From the NCBI RefSeq assembly GCF_000720765.1, contig NZ_JODC01000011.1, positions 248,001 to 312,000 on the forward strand: DNA of 64,000 nt, in the 5' to 3' direction. Source of the stretch: Streptomyces sp. NRRL S-646 (lineage in GTDB: Bacteria; Actinomycetota; Actinomycetes; Streptomycetales; Streptomycetaceae). Made by a program: the position numbers and the translations under genes. Below the pieces are notes generated by a model, which saw only the letters and a program-made list of their open reading frames with translations, did no database searches and was not told where the DNA came from. This document shows, one piece after another, positions 26,542 to 34,535 of the stretch (the stretch's first letter is position 1; the number at the start of each line of letters is the position of its first letter).

Positions 26542-28605
26542 TTGTCCACGCCCGTCGACGACCCCGCCCCTCTCGACGACCCCCTCTCCCGCGAGCGCAC
26601 CCACCTCGCCGAATCCCGTGCCGCCCTGCGCGCCATGCGCAAGGACGTCGAGTCGCTCGACATCAGCGACGTCACCGCGAACTGGGTCAACGCCGCGGTC
26701 CTGGCCCGCCAGATCGACGAGCGCATCAAGGCACTGGCCGACCTCAGCGACACCCCGCTGTTCTTCGGCCGCCTCGACTACCTGCACTCGCCCGGCGCCG
26801 ACCAGGCCGAGGGCGCGGACGGCGAGAGGTTCTACATCGGGCGCCGGCACGTGCACGACCACGACGGCGACCCCATGGTCATCGACTGGCGGGCACCGGT
26901 CTCCCAGCCGTTCTACCGGGCGTCGAAGAAGGACCCGCTGGACATCGCGCTGCGCCGCCGCTTCGGGTACACCCGCGGCGACATCACCGCATACGAGGAC
27001 GAGCACCTCTCCGACCCGGCCGAGGCCGCCCGCACCAGCAAACTGCTCCAGCAGGAGATCGAGCGCCCACGTGTGGGCCCGATGCGGGACATCGTGGCGA
27101 CCATCCAGCCCGAGCAGGACGAGATCGTACGGTCCGGGCTGGGCGGGACGGTGTGCGTGCAGGGAGGACCGGGGACGGGGAAGACCGCCGTCGGCCTCCA
27201 CCGCGTCGCGTATCTGCTCTACGCCCACCGTGAGCGGCTCGCCCGCACCGGCACGCTCGTCATCGGGCCGAACAGATCGTTCCTGCACTACATCGAGCAA
27301 GTCCTGCCCGCGCTGGGCGAGTTGACGGTGCAGCAGGCCACCGTCGACGACCTCGTGGCGGGGGGCATCGAGGTCCGGGGCACCGACGACGCGCCGGCCG
27401 CGATCATCAAGGGCGACGCGAGGATGGCGGAGGTGCTGCGGCGGGCCGTCCACTCCCACGTCACCATGCCGACCGAACCCGTCGTCGTGGTGCGCGGCTC
27501 ACGCCGCTGGCGGGTGCCCGCGTACGAACTAGAGGACATCGTCCGGGAGCTGCTCGACCGCGGCATCCGCTACGGCGCCGCCCGCGAGGCCCTCCCGCAG
27601 CGCATCGCGCACGCCGTGCTGGTGCAGATGGAGCGGTCGGGGGAGGCGCCGGACGACCGGGTGCAGGACGCGGTGGCCCGCAACGCTGCGGTGAAGGCGG
27701 CCGTCAAGGCGATCTGGCCGCCCGTCGACCCGGCCAAGCTCGTCCTGCGTCTGCTCACGGACGCGGACTTCCTCGCCGTACACGCGGACGGAGTCCTCGA
27801 CGGGGACGAGCAGAAGACGATCCTCTGGGCCAAGCCGGCGCGATCGGTGAAGGCCGCCAAGTGGTCTGCCGCGGACGCGGTGTTGATCGACGAGACGACG
27901 GACCTGGTCCAGCGCACGCACTCCCTCGGGCATGTGGTCCTGGACGAGGCGCAGGACCTCTCCCCCATGCAGTACCGCGCGGTCGGCCGCCGCTGCACCA
28001 CCGGTTCGGCGACCGTCCTCGGCGACCTGGCGCAGGGCACCACGCCGTGGGCGACGAGGAGTTGGGACGAGGCGCTCGCCCACCTCGGCAAGTCGGACGG
28101 CGTGATCGAGGAGCTGACGGCCGGTTTCCGCGTCCCGACGGACGTCATCACCTACGCCTCCCGTCTGCTGCCGCACATCGCACCCGGCCTGACCCCGGTC
28201 GCGTCGGTCCGTGAGAACCCCGGTTTCTTCGCCCTCCGCCCGGTCTCCGGGACGGCCGAAGTCGTCGCCGCCTGCGAGGAGTTGCTACGCAACGAGGGGT
28301 CGACTGGCCTGATCGCGGCCGACGTCCGCGTCCCGGCCCTGGCAGAGGCTCTGACGGCGGCCGGGATCACCTGCCTGGCCCCCGGTGAGGAGACGACCGC
28401 CGAGACCCGTCTCACCCTGGTCCCGGCCTCGCTGGCCAAGGGCCTGGAGTACGACTACGTGGTCCTGGACGAGCCGCAGGCGGTGGTGGACGGCGAGCCC
28501 GACGAGCGGACGGGCCTGCGCCGCCTGTACGTGGCACTGACCCGGGCGGTGTCCGGGCTGATCGTGACGCATGCGGCGCCGCTGCCGCCGCAGCTCGCCG
28601 GGTAG
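26542..28605 (+). CDS. helR: HelD/HelR-like RNA polymerase-recycling ATPase
   Basis: A 687-residue UvrD/Rep-like motor. Family members remove stalled or rifamycin-bound RNA polymerase from DNA; HelR-type proteins in Streptomyces confer rifampicin tolerance. Visible motifs are the N-terminal coiled-coil arm (residues 15-75), VIDWRAPVSQPFYRA (HelD signature), GGPGTGKTAVGLHR (Walker A, near 213), VVLDEAQDLSPMQ (motif II), TAGFRVP, and the C-terminal RRLYVALTRAVSGL (motif VI). The start is TTG at 26542 with GGAGG 7-8 nt upstream. I assign the helR name by family, not by a rifamycin-associated promoter element, which I did not find. Confidence 0.85.
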   Translation: MSTPVDDPAPLDDPLSRERTHLAESRAALRAMRKDVESLDISDVTANWVNAAVLARQIDERIKALADLSDTPLFFGRLDYLHSPGADQAEGADGERFYIGRRHVHDHDGDPMVIDWRAPVSQPFYRASKKDPLDIALRRRFGYTRGDITAYEDEHLSDPAEAARTSKLLQQEIERPRVGPMRDIVATIQPEQDEIVRSGLGGTVCVQGGPGTGKTAVGLHRVAYLLYAHRERLARTGTLVIGPNRSFLHYIEQVLPALGELTVQQATVDDLVAGGIEVRGTDDAPAAIIKGDARMAEVLRRAVHSHVTMPTEPVVVVRGSRRWRVPAYELEDIVRELLDRGIRYGAAREALPQRIAHAVLVQMERSGEAPDDRVQDAVARNAAVKAAVKAIWPPVDPAKLVLRLLTDADFLAVHADGVLDGDEQKTILWAKPARSVKAAKWSAADAVLIDETTDLVQRTHSLGHVVLDEAQDLSPMQYRAVGRRCTTGSATVLGDLAQGTTPWATRSWDEALAHLGKSDGVIEELTAGFRVPTDVITYASRLLPHIAPGLTPVASVRENPGFFALRPVSGTAEVVAACEELLRNEGSTGLIAADVRVPALAEALTAAGITCLAPGEETTAETRLTLVPASLAKGLEYDYVVLDEPQAVVDGEPDERTGLRRLYVALTRAVSGLIVTHAAPLPPQLAG

Positions 28606-28647
28606 GGTGCTGCTCCGCTGTGTCATGTCCCCCCGGAAAGGCCCCCG

Positions 28648-29547
28648 TTGAGCACGCCGCCGCCCTCGCATCCCGCCTACCAGCCGGTTCCGGGGCCGTA
28701 TCAGCACCCTTCCGGGCCGTATCAGCAGACGCCGGGCCCGGGTCCGTACCAGCAGACACCGGGCCCGGGTCCGTACCCGCAGACGCCGGGTCCAGGGCCG
28801 TACCCGCAGGCCCCCGGGGCGCACTCGCCCGCTCCCGCCTGGCCGCAGCAGTACGGCGATGGCGCCTGGGGACCGGTGGGCGGGCCGGGGGCGGCCTGCC
28901 GGCTGTGCGGGGCGATGCCTGCCGCTCCGGTGACGATCCGTGGCCACCAGGGCATGGTGGTGATGATGCGGTTCCTGCGGCGGGAGGGGATGTTCTGCCG
29001 TACCTGCGCGCTGGCGAGCTTCCGGGACATGCAGGCGGACACCATGGTGATGGGCTGGTGGGGACCGCTGTCGGTGCTCATCACGCCCTTCACGCTGCTG
29101 GGCAACCTCAGCGCCCTGTCCGGCATCCGGCGCATCCCGGAGCCGGTCACGCCGGGCTTCCGGCCGCCGCTGGATCCGGGCAAACCGGTGTTCCGGCGGC
29201 CGGCGGGCATCCTCGCGCTGATCCCGCTGTGCCTGGTCGGCCTCGTGATGGTCGCGATTCCGCTGCTTCTGATCATCGGCCTGGTGGTCGGGCCGAGTCA
29301 CAGCAGCGACGGGGACAGCAGCGACAGCGGCGTCGACTACCCGACCCTGACGGTCGGCTCCTGCGCCCGTAACGCCGTGGACTGGCCCGCACAGGATCTC
29401 AGGCCCGAGCCCTGCGACTCTCCCGCCGCGGAGCTTCGCGTCTACGCCCCGGCGAAGGTCTCGTGCGCACCCGGGGACTACGGGGCCTACCTGGAGTACA
29501 GCAAGGACGGCGATACGTCTCTGTGCCTGCACCCCCTGAAGCGCTAG
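28648..29547 (+). CDS. Membrane protein with Pro-rich repeats and zinc-ribbon-like motif
   Basis: A 299-residue protein. Residues 8-60 are tandem Pro/Gly/Tyr/Gln repeats (PGPGPYPQTPG units), encoded by tandem DNA repeats near 28700-28820. Next come paired cysteines CRLCGAM and CRTCAL (about residues 84-125), suggesting a zinc ribbon, two hydrophobic segments (near 135-155 and 185-215), and an extracytoplasmic tail with LTVGSCARNAVDW and four further cysteines, reminiscent of LppU/SCO3897-type septum or secreted domains. The start is TTG at 28648. Function unknown. Confidence 0.75.
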   Translation: MSTPPPSHPAYQPVPGPYQHPSGPYQQTPGPGPYQQTPGPGPYPQTPGPGPYPQAPGAHSPAPAWPQQYGDGAWGPVGGPGAACRLCGAMPAAPVTIRGHQGMVVMMRFLRREGMFCRTCALASFRDMQADTMVMGWWGPLSVLITPFTLLGNLSALSGIRRIPEPVTPGFRPPLDPGKPVFRRPAGILALIPLCLVGLVMVAIPLLLIIGLVVGPSHSSDGDSSDSGVDYPTLTVGSCARNAVDWPAQDLRPEPCDSPAAELRVYAPAKVSCAPGDYGAYLEYSKDGDTSLCLHPLKR

Positions 29548-29566
29548 TGGGCCCGGGGAGTCTCGC

Positions 29567-30268
29567 TCAACTCCCGTCCAGGACCTGCCGCCACTCCCGT
29601 ACCGACTCCGCCGACACCGGGTGTTCCCAGCCCCCCGGTCTGGCAGCCCCGCCGATGTGGAACGCGTCGATGCCGGCGGCCTTGAGCTGCGGCACATGCT
29701 CCAGCCGCAGACCCCCGCCCACCATGATCTGCGGCTCATAGCCGGGCTCCCCGCACCGCGCCGCCTCGGCGAGCAGTGTGGGGAGCCCGTCGTCCACCCC
29801 GGCGGCCGAACCGGCCGTGAGGTAGGTGTCGTGACCCGGCAGCCCGTCCAGCTGCTTGCGCAGTGCGTCCCGGTCCGCGGCCCGGTCGATCGCGCGGTGG
29901 AAGGTCCAGCGGCAGCCGTCCAGTTCCTCCACGAGCCGCTCCACGGCCTCCAGGTCGACCTGCCCGTCCGCGTCGAGGAACCCGAGCACGAACTCGTCGG
30001 CCCCGGCAGCCCGCATCTCCCGGGCGACCCGGACCAGCCGCGCGACACCCTCGGCGTCCCCCGCGGCGAAGCCGTCCGCCAGCCGCAGCATCACGCGCAG
30101 GTCGATGTCGACGGCGGCCCGGATCCCGGCGAAGGTCTCGACCGGCGGGGTCAGCCCGTCGGCCGCCATGTCGGCGACCAGCTCCAGCCGGTCCGCGCCT
30201 CCGGCCTGGGCGGCGACCGCGTCCTCGACACCGAGGGCGATCACCTCCAGGACTGCACGCATGCTCAT
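29567..30268 (-). CDS. cutC: Copper homeostasis protein CutC
   Basis: A 233-residue TIM-barrel protein of the CutC family, linked to copper tolerance though the exact biochemical role is unsettled. Family landmarks visible are LEVIALGVEDAVAAQAGGADRLELV (strand 1 and following helix), a GADEFVLGFLDADGQVD block, FHRAIDRAADRDAL, and MVGGGLRLEHVPQL. Length is normal. It starts at ATG 30268 and is divergent from nothing close; the next upstream gene is the disrupted MDMPI gene on the same strand. Confidence 0.9.
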   Translation of the reverse strand: MSMRAVLEVIALGVEDAVAAQAGGADRLELVADMAADGLTPPVETFAGIRAAVDIDLRVMLRLADGFAAGDAEGVARLVRVAREMRAAGADEFVLGFLDADGQVDLEAVERLVEELDGCRWTFHRAIDRAADRDALRKQLDGLPGHDTYLTAGSAAGVDDGLPTLLAEAARCGEPGYEPQIMVGGGLRLEHVPQLKAAGIDAFHIGGAARPGGWEHPVSAESVREWRQVLDGS

Positions 30269-30549
30269 AGGGCCCCTTCCGTCGGTGTTCCCCTGGAGCG
30301 ACTACAGGTCTAGTCCAATCTCAGGGTACGACGGCGGGGTGCACGGCCGCGAGATCGCCCCCGGGCCGGAGGGGATCCGCGTTCCGTCAGCCGAACATGT
30401 TCAGCTCCGCCGGCTCCGCCCCCACCAGCTCGTACGCCGTGCCCTCCGGCACCGAACGGCCCGCGTAGAGCCGTACGAGGGTTGCTGCGTCGCCGATGAA
30501 GCGCGCCGGGTTCCGCTCCCCGCTCGTCTCTCCCAGCAGCAGCGGCTCG

Positions 30550-30589
30550 TCCTCCCCCACTGCCTTAAAGGCGTGGGAGGTGCCCCCAT
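30550..30589. repeat. Hairpin repeat (copy 2) inside the MDMPI-like gene
   Basis: A 40-bp element with CCTCCCCCACTGCC, a TTAA centre and GGCGTGGGAGG arms. It is about 85% identical to the copy at 30728-30766, differing by a few substitutions and one indel. It is in frame and read through by the coding sequence. Confidence 0.75.
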
Positions 30590-30727
30590 CGTCGAGATCG
30601 GCGTGCAGCGGCAACCGGCCCCTGTCGCGGGTGATCCGGGCGAGGAGGGCGAGGGCGTCCGGGAGTCCGGGGCCCCCGTACGCCTCCGGCTCACCCCACA
30701 CGTCCCGTACGTCGCCCGCGTGCACCC

Positions 30728-30766
30728 TCCCCCACTGCCTTAAGGGCGTGGGGGGACCCCCACCCC
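30728..30766. repeat. Hairpin repeat (copy 1), frameshifting insertion
   Basis: A 39-bp element whose arms CCCCCAC and GTGGGGG surround a CCTTAAGG core; 13 of 15 bases pair. It splits the MDMPI-like coding sequence and shifts the frame. The two copies within 200 bp suggest a small transposable or slippage-spread element of the type scattered through Streptomyces genomes. Confidence 0.75.
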
Positions 30767-31115
30767 CAGCGCGACCCGGTCCAGCACACCGCCCGCCTTG
30801 CCGATCACCGGTCCCGCCTCGGTCATCCCGCGCTCCAGCTCGTCCACGACCTGCTGGTTCGTCCAGTCGGCGCGCTCGGCGATGTCCCGGTCGTTGGAGG
30901 CGGGCGAGAAGACGCCCTCCTCGAAACGGCTCTCCACCACCCGGAGCAGCGCGGAGGAACAGTGCGCGAGCACGTCCCGGACCGTCCACCCCGGACACGC
31001 GGTGGTCGGCAGTGTGAAGTCCGCGTCCGGGCGGGCGCGGAGGACCGGGATCAGGGCGTCACGCTCGACGGCCAGGAGGCGTCCGGGGAGGCCGGAGAGG
31101 CGGGAGAATGAGGGC

Positions 31116-31793
31116 ATGGCCGATCACGCCCGTCTCGATGTCGAAGCCCTGCGCACCCGCTGGACCCGCGCCCTGGAAGGGGCCCGGTCCCCCGCCGCCG
31201 GCCCCGACCCGGCCCCGTACGCGGACAACCTCCTCGCCCGCTGGCAGGAACCGCAGCGCCACTACCACACGCTTGCGCACCTCACGGCGGTCCTCGACCA
31301 CGTCGACGTCCTGGAGAAGTACGCGGCCGACCCGGACGTCGTGCGCCTGGCCGCCTGGTTCCACGACGCGGTCTACTTCCCCGACCGCTCCGAGAACGAG
31401 GAACGCTCGGCCCGCCTCGCCGAGCGCGCCCTCCCCGAGGCGGGTGTCTCGGGGGCGAAGACCGCCGAGGTGGCGCGCCTGGTCCGCCTCACGGTCGGCC
31501 ACGACCCGGCCGACGACGACCGCGACGGCCAGGTCCTGTGCGACGCGGACCTCGCGATCCTGGCCTCGCCCCCGTCCGCGTACGCCGCGTACACGGCCGC
31601 CGTACGCGAGGAGTACCACTTCGTCCCGAGCGACGCCTTCCGCACCGGCCGGGCCGCGATCCTGCGCCAACTCCTCGACCTGCCAAGGCTGTTCAGGACG
31701 CCGTACGGACAGGCGCAGTGGGAGGCGACGGCCCGCTACAACCTCACCTCCGAGCTGGAAATGCTGTCGCTTCCGCCGGGACCGGCCGCATAG
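31116..31793 (+). CDS. HD-domain-like metal-dependent phosphohydrolase
   Basis: A 225-residue protein related to the predicted HD-superfamily hydrolases. The metal-ligand pattern is visible as RHYHTLAHL (His about residue 50), WFHDAVYFP (HD pair, about 88-89) and LCDADLAILAS (Asp). This is the full set expected for a metal-binding HD protein. Substrate unknown. Its ATG at 31116 shares the CATG with the ATG of the divergent pseudogene (31117), so the two reading frames begin on the same four bases. Confidence 0.82.
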   Translation: MADHARLDVEALRTRWTRALEGARSPAAGPDPAPYADNLLARWQEPQRHYHTLAHLTAVLDHVDVLEKYAADPDVVRLAAWFHDAVYFPDRSENEERSARLAERALPEAGVSGAKTAEVARLVRLTVGHDPADDDRDGQVLCDADLAILASPPSAYAAYTAAVREEYHFVPSDAFRTGRAAILRQLLDLPRLFRTPYGQAQWEATARYNLTSELEMLSLPPGPAA

Positions 31794-31803
31794 TCTGCGC
31801 CCC

Positions 31804-32871
31804 ATGCATGCATGGGGCGGGGACCAGGTGACAGAGGCCGTGGCGGGCTGCGTGGCGGCGCTGCGGCCGGCGGTGGACCGGAACTGGACGGAGGTGCGGG
31901 CGGCCGGGCTGGAGTGGAACTGCCACGAGACGGCGTTCCACATCGCCGAGGACCTCATCGCGTACGCCGCCAACCTGGCCGGAGGCGCGAAGGACGACTA
32001 CGTCCCCTTCGAGATCACCCTCGACGACGGCACCGACAACACCGGCCTGCTGCATGTGATCGAGACGACCGGTGCCCTGCTCGCCGCGGCCGTCCGCACC
32101 GCGCCGCGCGAGGCCCGCGGCTTCCACCCGTATCCGTTCCGCAGCGCGAACCGCGAGGGCTTCGCCGCGATGGGCATCGCCGAGGTCCTCGCCCACACGT
32201 ACGACATCGCGGGCGGCCTGGGTCTGGAGTACGAACCCCCGGCCGCACTGGCCGAGTCCGTCCTCACCCGCATCTTCCCGCACGTCCAGCCGGGCCCCGA
32301 CCACTGGCGCACCTTCCTGTGGGCCACCGGCCGCGGTGAACTCCCCGGCCGTGCCCGCCTCACCGAGTGGCGCTGGAACAACAACCTGGCCCTTCCCACC
32401 GACCGCCTCACCCTGCAGGGCATCACGCCCGCGGCCGCGCGCGACCTGGCGGCGGGCGGCGACGGCGGCTTCGAGTGGCTCGACGGCGGCCCGTTCGAGG
32501 GCACCCGGGAGGCGTCGGGCTTCATGCTGAAGGCGTACGAAGAGGGCGTGCACCGCCCGGAGTTCGGCGTCTTCGCCCTCGTACGCCGCGAGGACGGCCG
32601 CGCGATCGGCGGCATCGGCTTCCACGGCGTCCCCGACGAGGAGGGCCGCACCGAGATCGGCTACGACCTCACCGAGGCGGCCCGCGGCAACGGCTACGCG
32701 ACCGAGGCCCTGCGCGCACTGTCGGACTGGGCCCTGGCAAGGGACGACGTACACACCCTCTTCGCCACGGTCGAACGGGACAACCTCCCGTCCCAGGCAG
32801 TGGTCACCCGCGCCGGCTTCAGGAAGGCGGGCGAGGACGAGGAGGGACTCGCCTACGAACTGGGGCGCTGA
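31804..32871 (+). CDS. MDMPI/DinB-like and GNAT acetyltransferase fusion
   Basis: A 355-residue two-domain protein. Residues 1-200 are DinB/MDMPI-like (NWTEVRAAGLEWNCHETAFHIAEDLIAYAANLAGG; AEVLAHTYDIAGGLGL), a helical bundle often binding metal and thiol cofactors. Residues 210-355 are a GNAT N-acetyltransferase of the RimJ/RimL type, with the acetyl-CoA loop EAARGNGYATEAL and the C-terminal NLPSQAVVTRAGFRKAGEDEEGLAYEL. Ten bp separate it from the HD-type gene, so they are likely co-transcribed. ATG 31804 is given; GTG 31828 has a better ribosome site. Confidence 0.85.
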   Translation: MHAWGGDQVTEAVAGCVAALRPAVDRNWTEVRAAGLEWNCHETAFHIAEDLIAYAANLAGGAKDDYVPFEITLDDGTDNTGLLHVIETTGALLAAAVRTAPREARGFHPYPFRSANREGFAAMGIAEVLAHTYDIAGGLGLEYEPPAALAESVLTRIFPHVQPGPDHWRTFLWATGRGELPGRARLTEWRWNNNLALPTDRLTLQGITPAAARDLAAGGDGGFEWLDGGPFEGTREASGFMLKAYEEGVHRPEFGVFALVRREDGRAIGGIGFHGVPDEEGRTEIGYDLTEAARGNGYATEALRALSDWALARDDVHTLFATVERDNLPSQAVVTRAGFRKAGEDEEGLAYELGR

Positions 32872-32884
32872 GGTCGCCGCCCCC

Positions 32885-33160
32885 TCAACGCCCCGGCCAG
32901 GCCCGCCCCTTGGGTCTGCGGAGCCCGGAGCCGGTCAGTAGGCGGACCACCTCACGGCTGCTGACCTCCACGGCCCCCGCCGCCACCACATCCGCATACC
33001 GGTGCGACGGAATGTCGTAGTGATCCCTCTCGAAGGCACGTGAGGGCACGCCCAATTTCTCGGCGAACGCGTGTAGTTCGTCGTACGACACATCACTGAT
33101 CAGGTGCGACCACATGCGCCCGTGTCCGGGCCAGGTCGGTGGGTCGATGTACACGGTCAC
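32885..33160 (-). CDS. DUF4031 domain protein
   Basis: A 91-residue protein of the DUF4031 family (TVYIDPPTWPGHGRMWSHLISD, then FAEKLGVPSRAFERDHYDIPSHRYADVVAAGA). Function unknown. The GTG start at 33160 overlaps the stop of the upstream zinc-ribbon gene as GTGA, so the two are coupled. It ends convergent with the GNAT fusion. Confidence 0.85.
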   Translation of the reverse strand: MTVYIDPPTWPGHGRMWSHLISDVSYDELHAFAEKLGVPSRAFERDHYDIPSHRYADVVAAGAVEVSSREVVRLLTGSGLRRPKGRAWPGR

Positions 33161-33540
33161 GAGGACGACGACCCGCCCGTGGCCGACGCCAGCGTCCCGA
33201 CCGCCGCGACCTTCACGCCCGCCTTGTGGCAGACCCAGTGCGGGTCGGGGCCGAGTTCAGGCTCGACGTCGAGGGCGTGCGGGTCACCGCCGCCGCAGAC
33301 CGGGCACAGGGGCCAGCGGCCGTATGCCTCCAGCAGGGCGTCCTGGACGTCCTGCGCGACCAGCCCGGCGACGTACTCGACGCCCTCCGGCCACTGCTCC
33401 ACCCACCATCGCCGCTGGACGACGGACTCCTCGACCATGGACACCACGTCCGCCGCGGCGACCTCGCCCGCGGCCAGATCGGCGAGTACGAGGGCGCGTG
33501 CCGCGTGCAGCGCCTGCTCCAGGGGACTGATGGGGTGCAT
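33157..33540 (-). CDS. Zinc-ribbon-like hypothetical protein
   Basis: A 127-residue protein with a helical first half and a cysteine motif LCPVCGGGDPHA...DPHWVCHKAG, giving CxxC plus a distant cysteine and histidines, consistent with zinc binding. Function unknown. It is coupled to the DUF4031 gene by a GTGA overlap and divergent from the RpiR regulator, sharing a 55-bp start-to-start gap. Confidence 0.75.
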   Translation of the reverse strand: MHPISPLEQALHAARALVLADLAAGEVAAADVVSMVEESVVQRRWWVEQWPEGVEYVAGLVAQDVQDALLEAYGRWPLCPVCGGGDPHALDVEPELGPDPHWVCHKAGVKVAAVGTLASATGGSSSS

Positions 33541-33595
33541 GCCCCCATTGTGCGCACTCTTGACCGGGACACCGAGCCGAAAATATCTTTCATGT

Positions 33596-34399
33596 GTGAC
33601 CCAGGACGTGAAGGAAATTTTCGCCGGCTCGGCGGGCCGGGCGAGTGCGCCTCCCGCTCCCGCCGCCCTCGCCGCGAAGGTGCGCACGCTCGCGCCCTCG
33701 ATGACCCGCTCCATGCAGCGCGTCGCCGAGGCCGTCGCGGGTGATCCGGCGGGCTGCGCGGCCCTCACGGTCACCGGTCTCGCCGAGCTCACCGGCACCA
33801 GCGAGGCGACGGTCGTACGGACGGCCCGGCTGCTCGGGTATCCGGGATACCGGGACCTGCGGCTCGCCCTCGCCGGGCTGGCGGCGCAGCAGCAGTCGGG
33901 GGGGGGGGCCCCCCCCCCCGCCGCGGCGGCGGTCGCGCGACGCATCGACGTGTACGGGGTCGGGGCATCCGGCCTCGTCGCCCAGGACCTCACGCAGAAG
34001 CTGCTGCGGATAGGGCTGATAGCCCAGGCGCACAGTGATCCGCATCTGGCCGTGACGAACGCCGTGCAGTTGCGGTCGGGGGACGTCGCCATCGCGATCA
34101 CGCACTCCGGGTCCACCGGGGACGTCATCGAGCCGTTGCGGGTCGCCTTCGAGCGTGGGGCCACGACGGTGGCGATCACGGGGCGGCCGGACGGGGCGGT
34201 CGCCCAGTACGCCGACCATGTGCTGACCACGTCCACCGCGCGGGAGAGCGAGTTGCGTCCGGCGGCGATGTCCTCCCGGACCAGCCAACTCCTCGTCGTG
34301 GACTGCCTGTTCGTGGGGGTGGCGCAGAAGACGTACGAGACGGCGGCGCCCGCGCTGGCCGCTTCGTACGAGGCATTGGCGCATCGGCACCGGCGGTAG
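33596..34399 (+). CDS. MurR/RpiR family regulator, shortened linker
   Basis: A 267-residue regulator of amino-sugar or sugar-phosphate metabolism. Residues 25-100 are the HTH_6 domain (SMQRVAEAVAGDPAGCAALTVTGLAELTGTSEATVVRTARLLGY), and residues 122-260 the SIS sugar-phosphate domain (RIDVYGVGASGLVAQDLTQKL; IAITHSGSTGDVIEP). The linker between them is only GGGAPPPAAAAV and is encoded across an 11-G/11-C palindrome (33898-33919); relatives I know have about 40 more residues here. Start GTG 33596 lacks a ribosome site. Its neighbour murQ points to N-acetylmuramate-6-phosphate as ligand. Confidence 0.8.
   Translation: MTQDVKEIFAGSAGRASAPPAPAALAAKVRTLAPSMTRSMQRVAEAVAGDPAGCAALTVTGLAELTGTSEATVVRTARLLGYPGYRDLRLALAGLAAQQQSGGGAPPPAAAAVARRIDVYGVGASGLVAQDLTQKLLRIGLIAQAHSDPHLAVTNAVQLRSGDVAIAITHSGSTGDVIEPLRVAFERGATTVAITGRPDGAVAQYADHVLTTSTARESELRPAAMSSRTSQLLVVDCLFVGVAQKTYETAAPALAASYEALAHRHRR
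33898..33919. repeat. Perfect G11-C11 palindrome within coding sequence
   Basis: Eleven G residues followed immediately by eleven C residues form a 22-bp perfect palindrome at the junction of the HTH and SIS domains of the RpiR regulator. The frame is maintained across it. It coincides with a missing linker segment, so a hairpin-mediated deletion or an assembly artefact are both possible. Confidence 0.8.
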
Positions 34400-34429
34400 A
34401 CCTCAGGCCCAATGGTTGTGGGTCATCTG

Positions 34430-34495
34430 CGGGTCCGTTGTGGCTGGTCGCGCCCCGCGGCGGAGCCGCTGACGGATGCAGCCCCGCGCCCCTGA
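34430..34495. repeat. Dispersed intergenic repeat, family B
   Basis: Between rpiR and murQ lies TTGTGGCTGGTCGCGCCCCG, then CGGCGGAGCCGC and GCAGCCCCGCGCCCCT, an inverted relative of the repeat at 46201-46260. Confidence 0.55.
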
Positions 34496-34535
34496 GAACC
34501 CTGCCCGAACCGCACACTTGAAAGAGCCGCCCCTC

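Larger units (their letters stand above)
30387..31117 (-). pseudogene. MDMPI/TIGR03083-type protein, disrupted by hairpin-repeat insertion
   Basis: The first 110 codons from ATG 31117 encode a maleylpyruvate-isomerase-like N-terminus (CPGWTVRDVLAHCSSALLRVVESRFEEG, NQQVVDELERGM). After LDRVALGV the frame is interrupted at 30728-30766 by a 39-bp hairpin repeat that brings an in-frame TAA. The protein resumes in another frame with HAGDVRDVWGEPEAYGGPG and ends with EPAELNMFG. A second copy of the repeat at 30550-30589 keeps the frame and adds about 12 residues (TSHAFKAVGE). In intact relatives the ALGV and HAGDVR segments are contiguous, so the gene is very likely inactive unless the base call is wrong. 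Confidence 0.75.
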
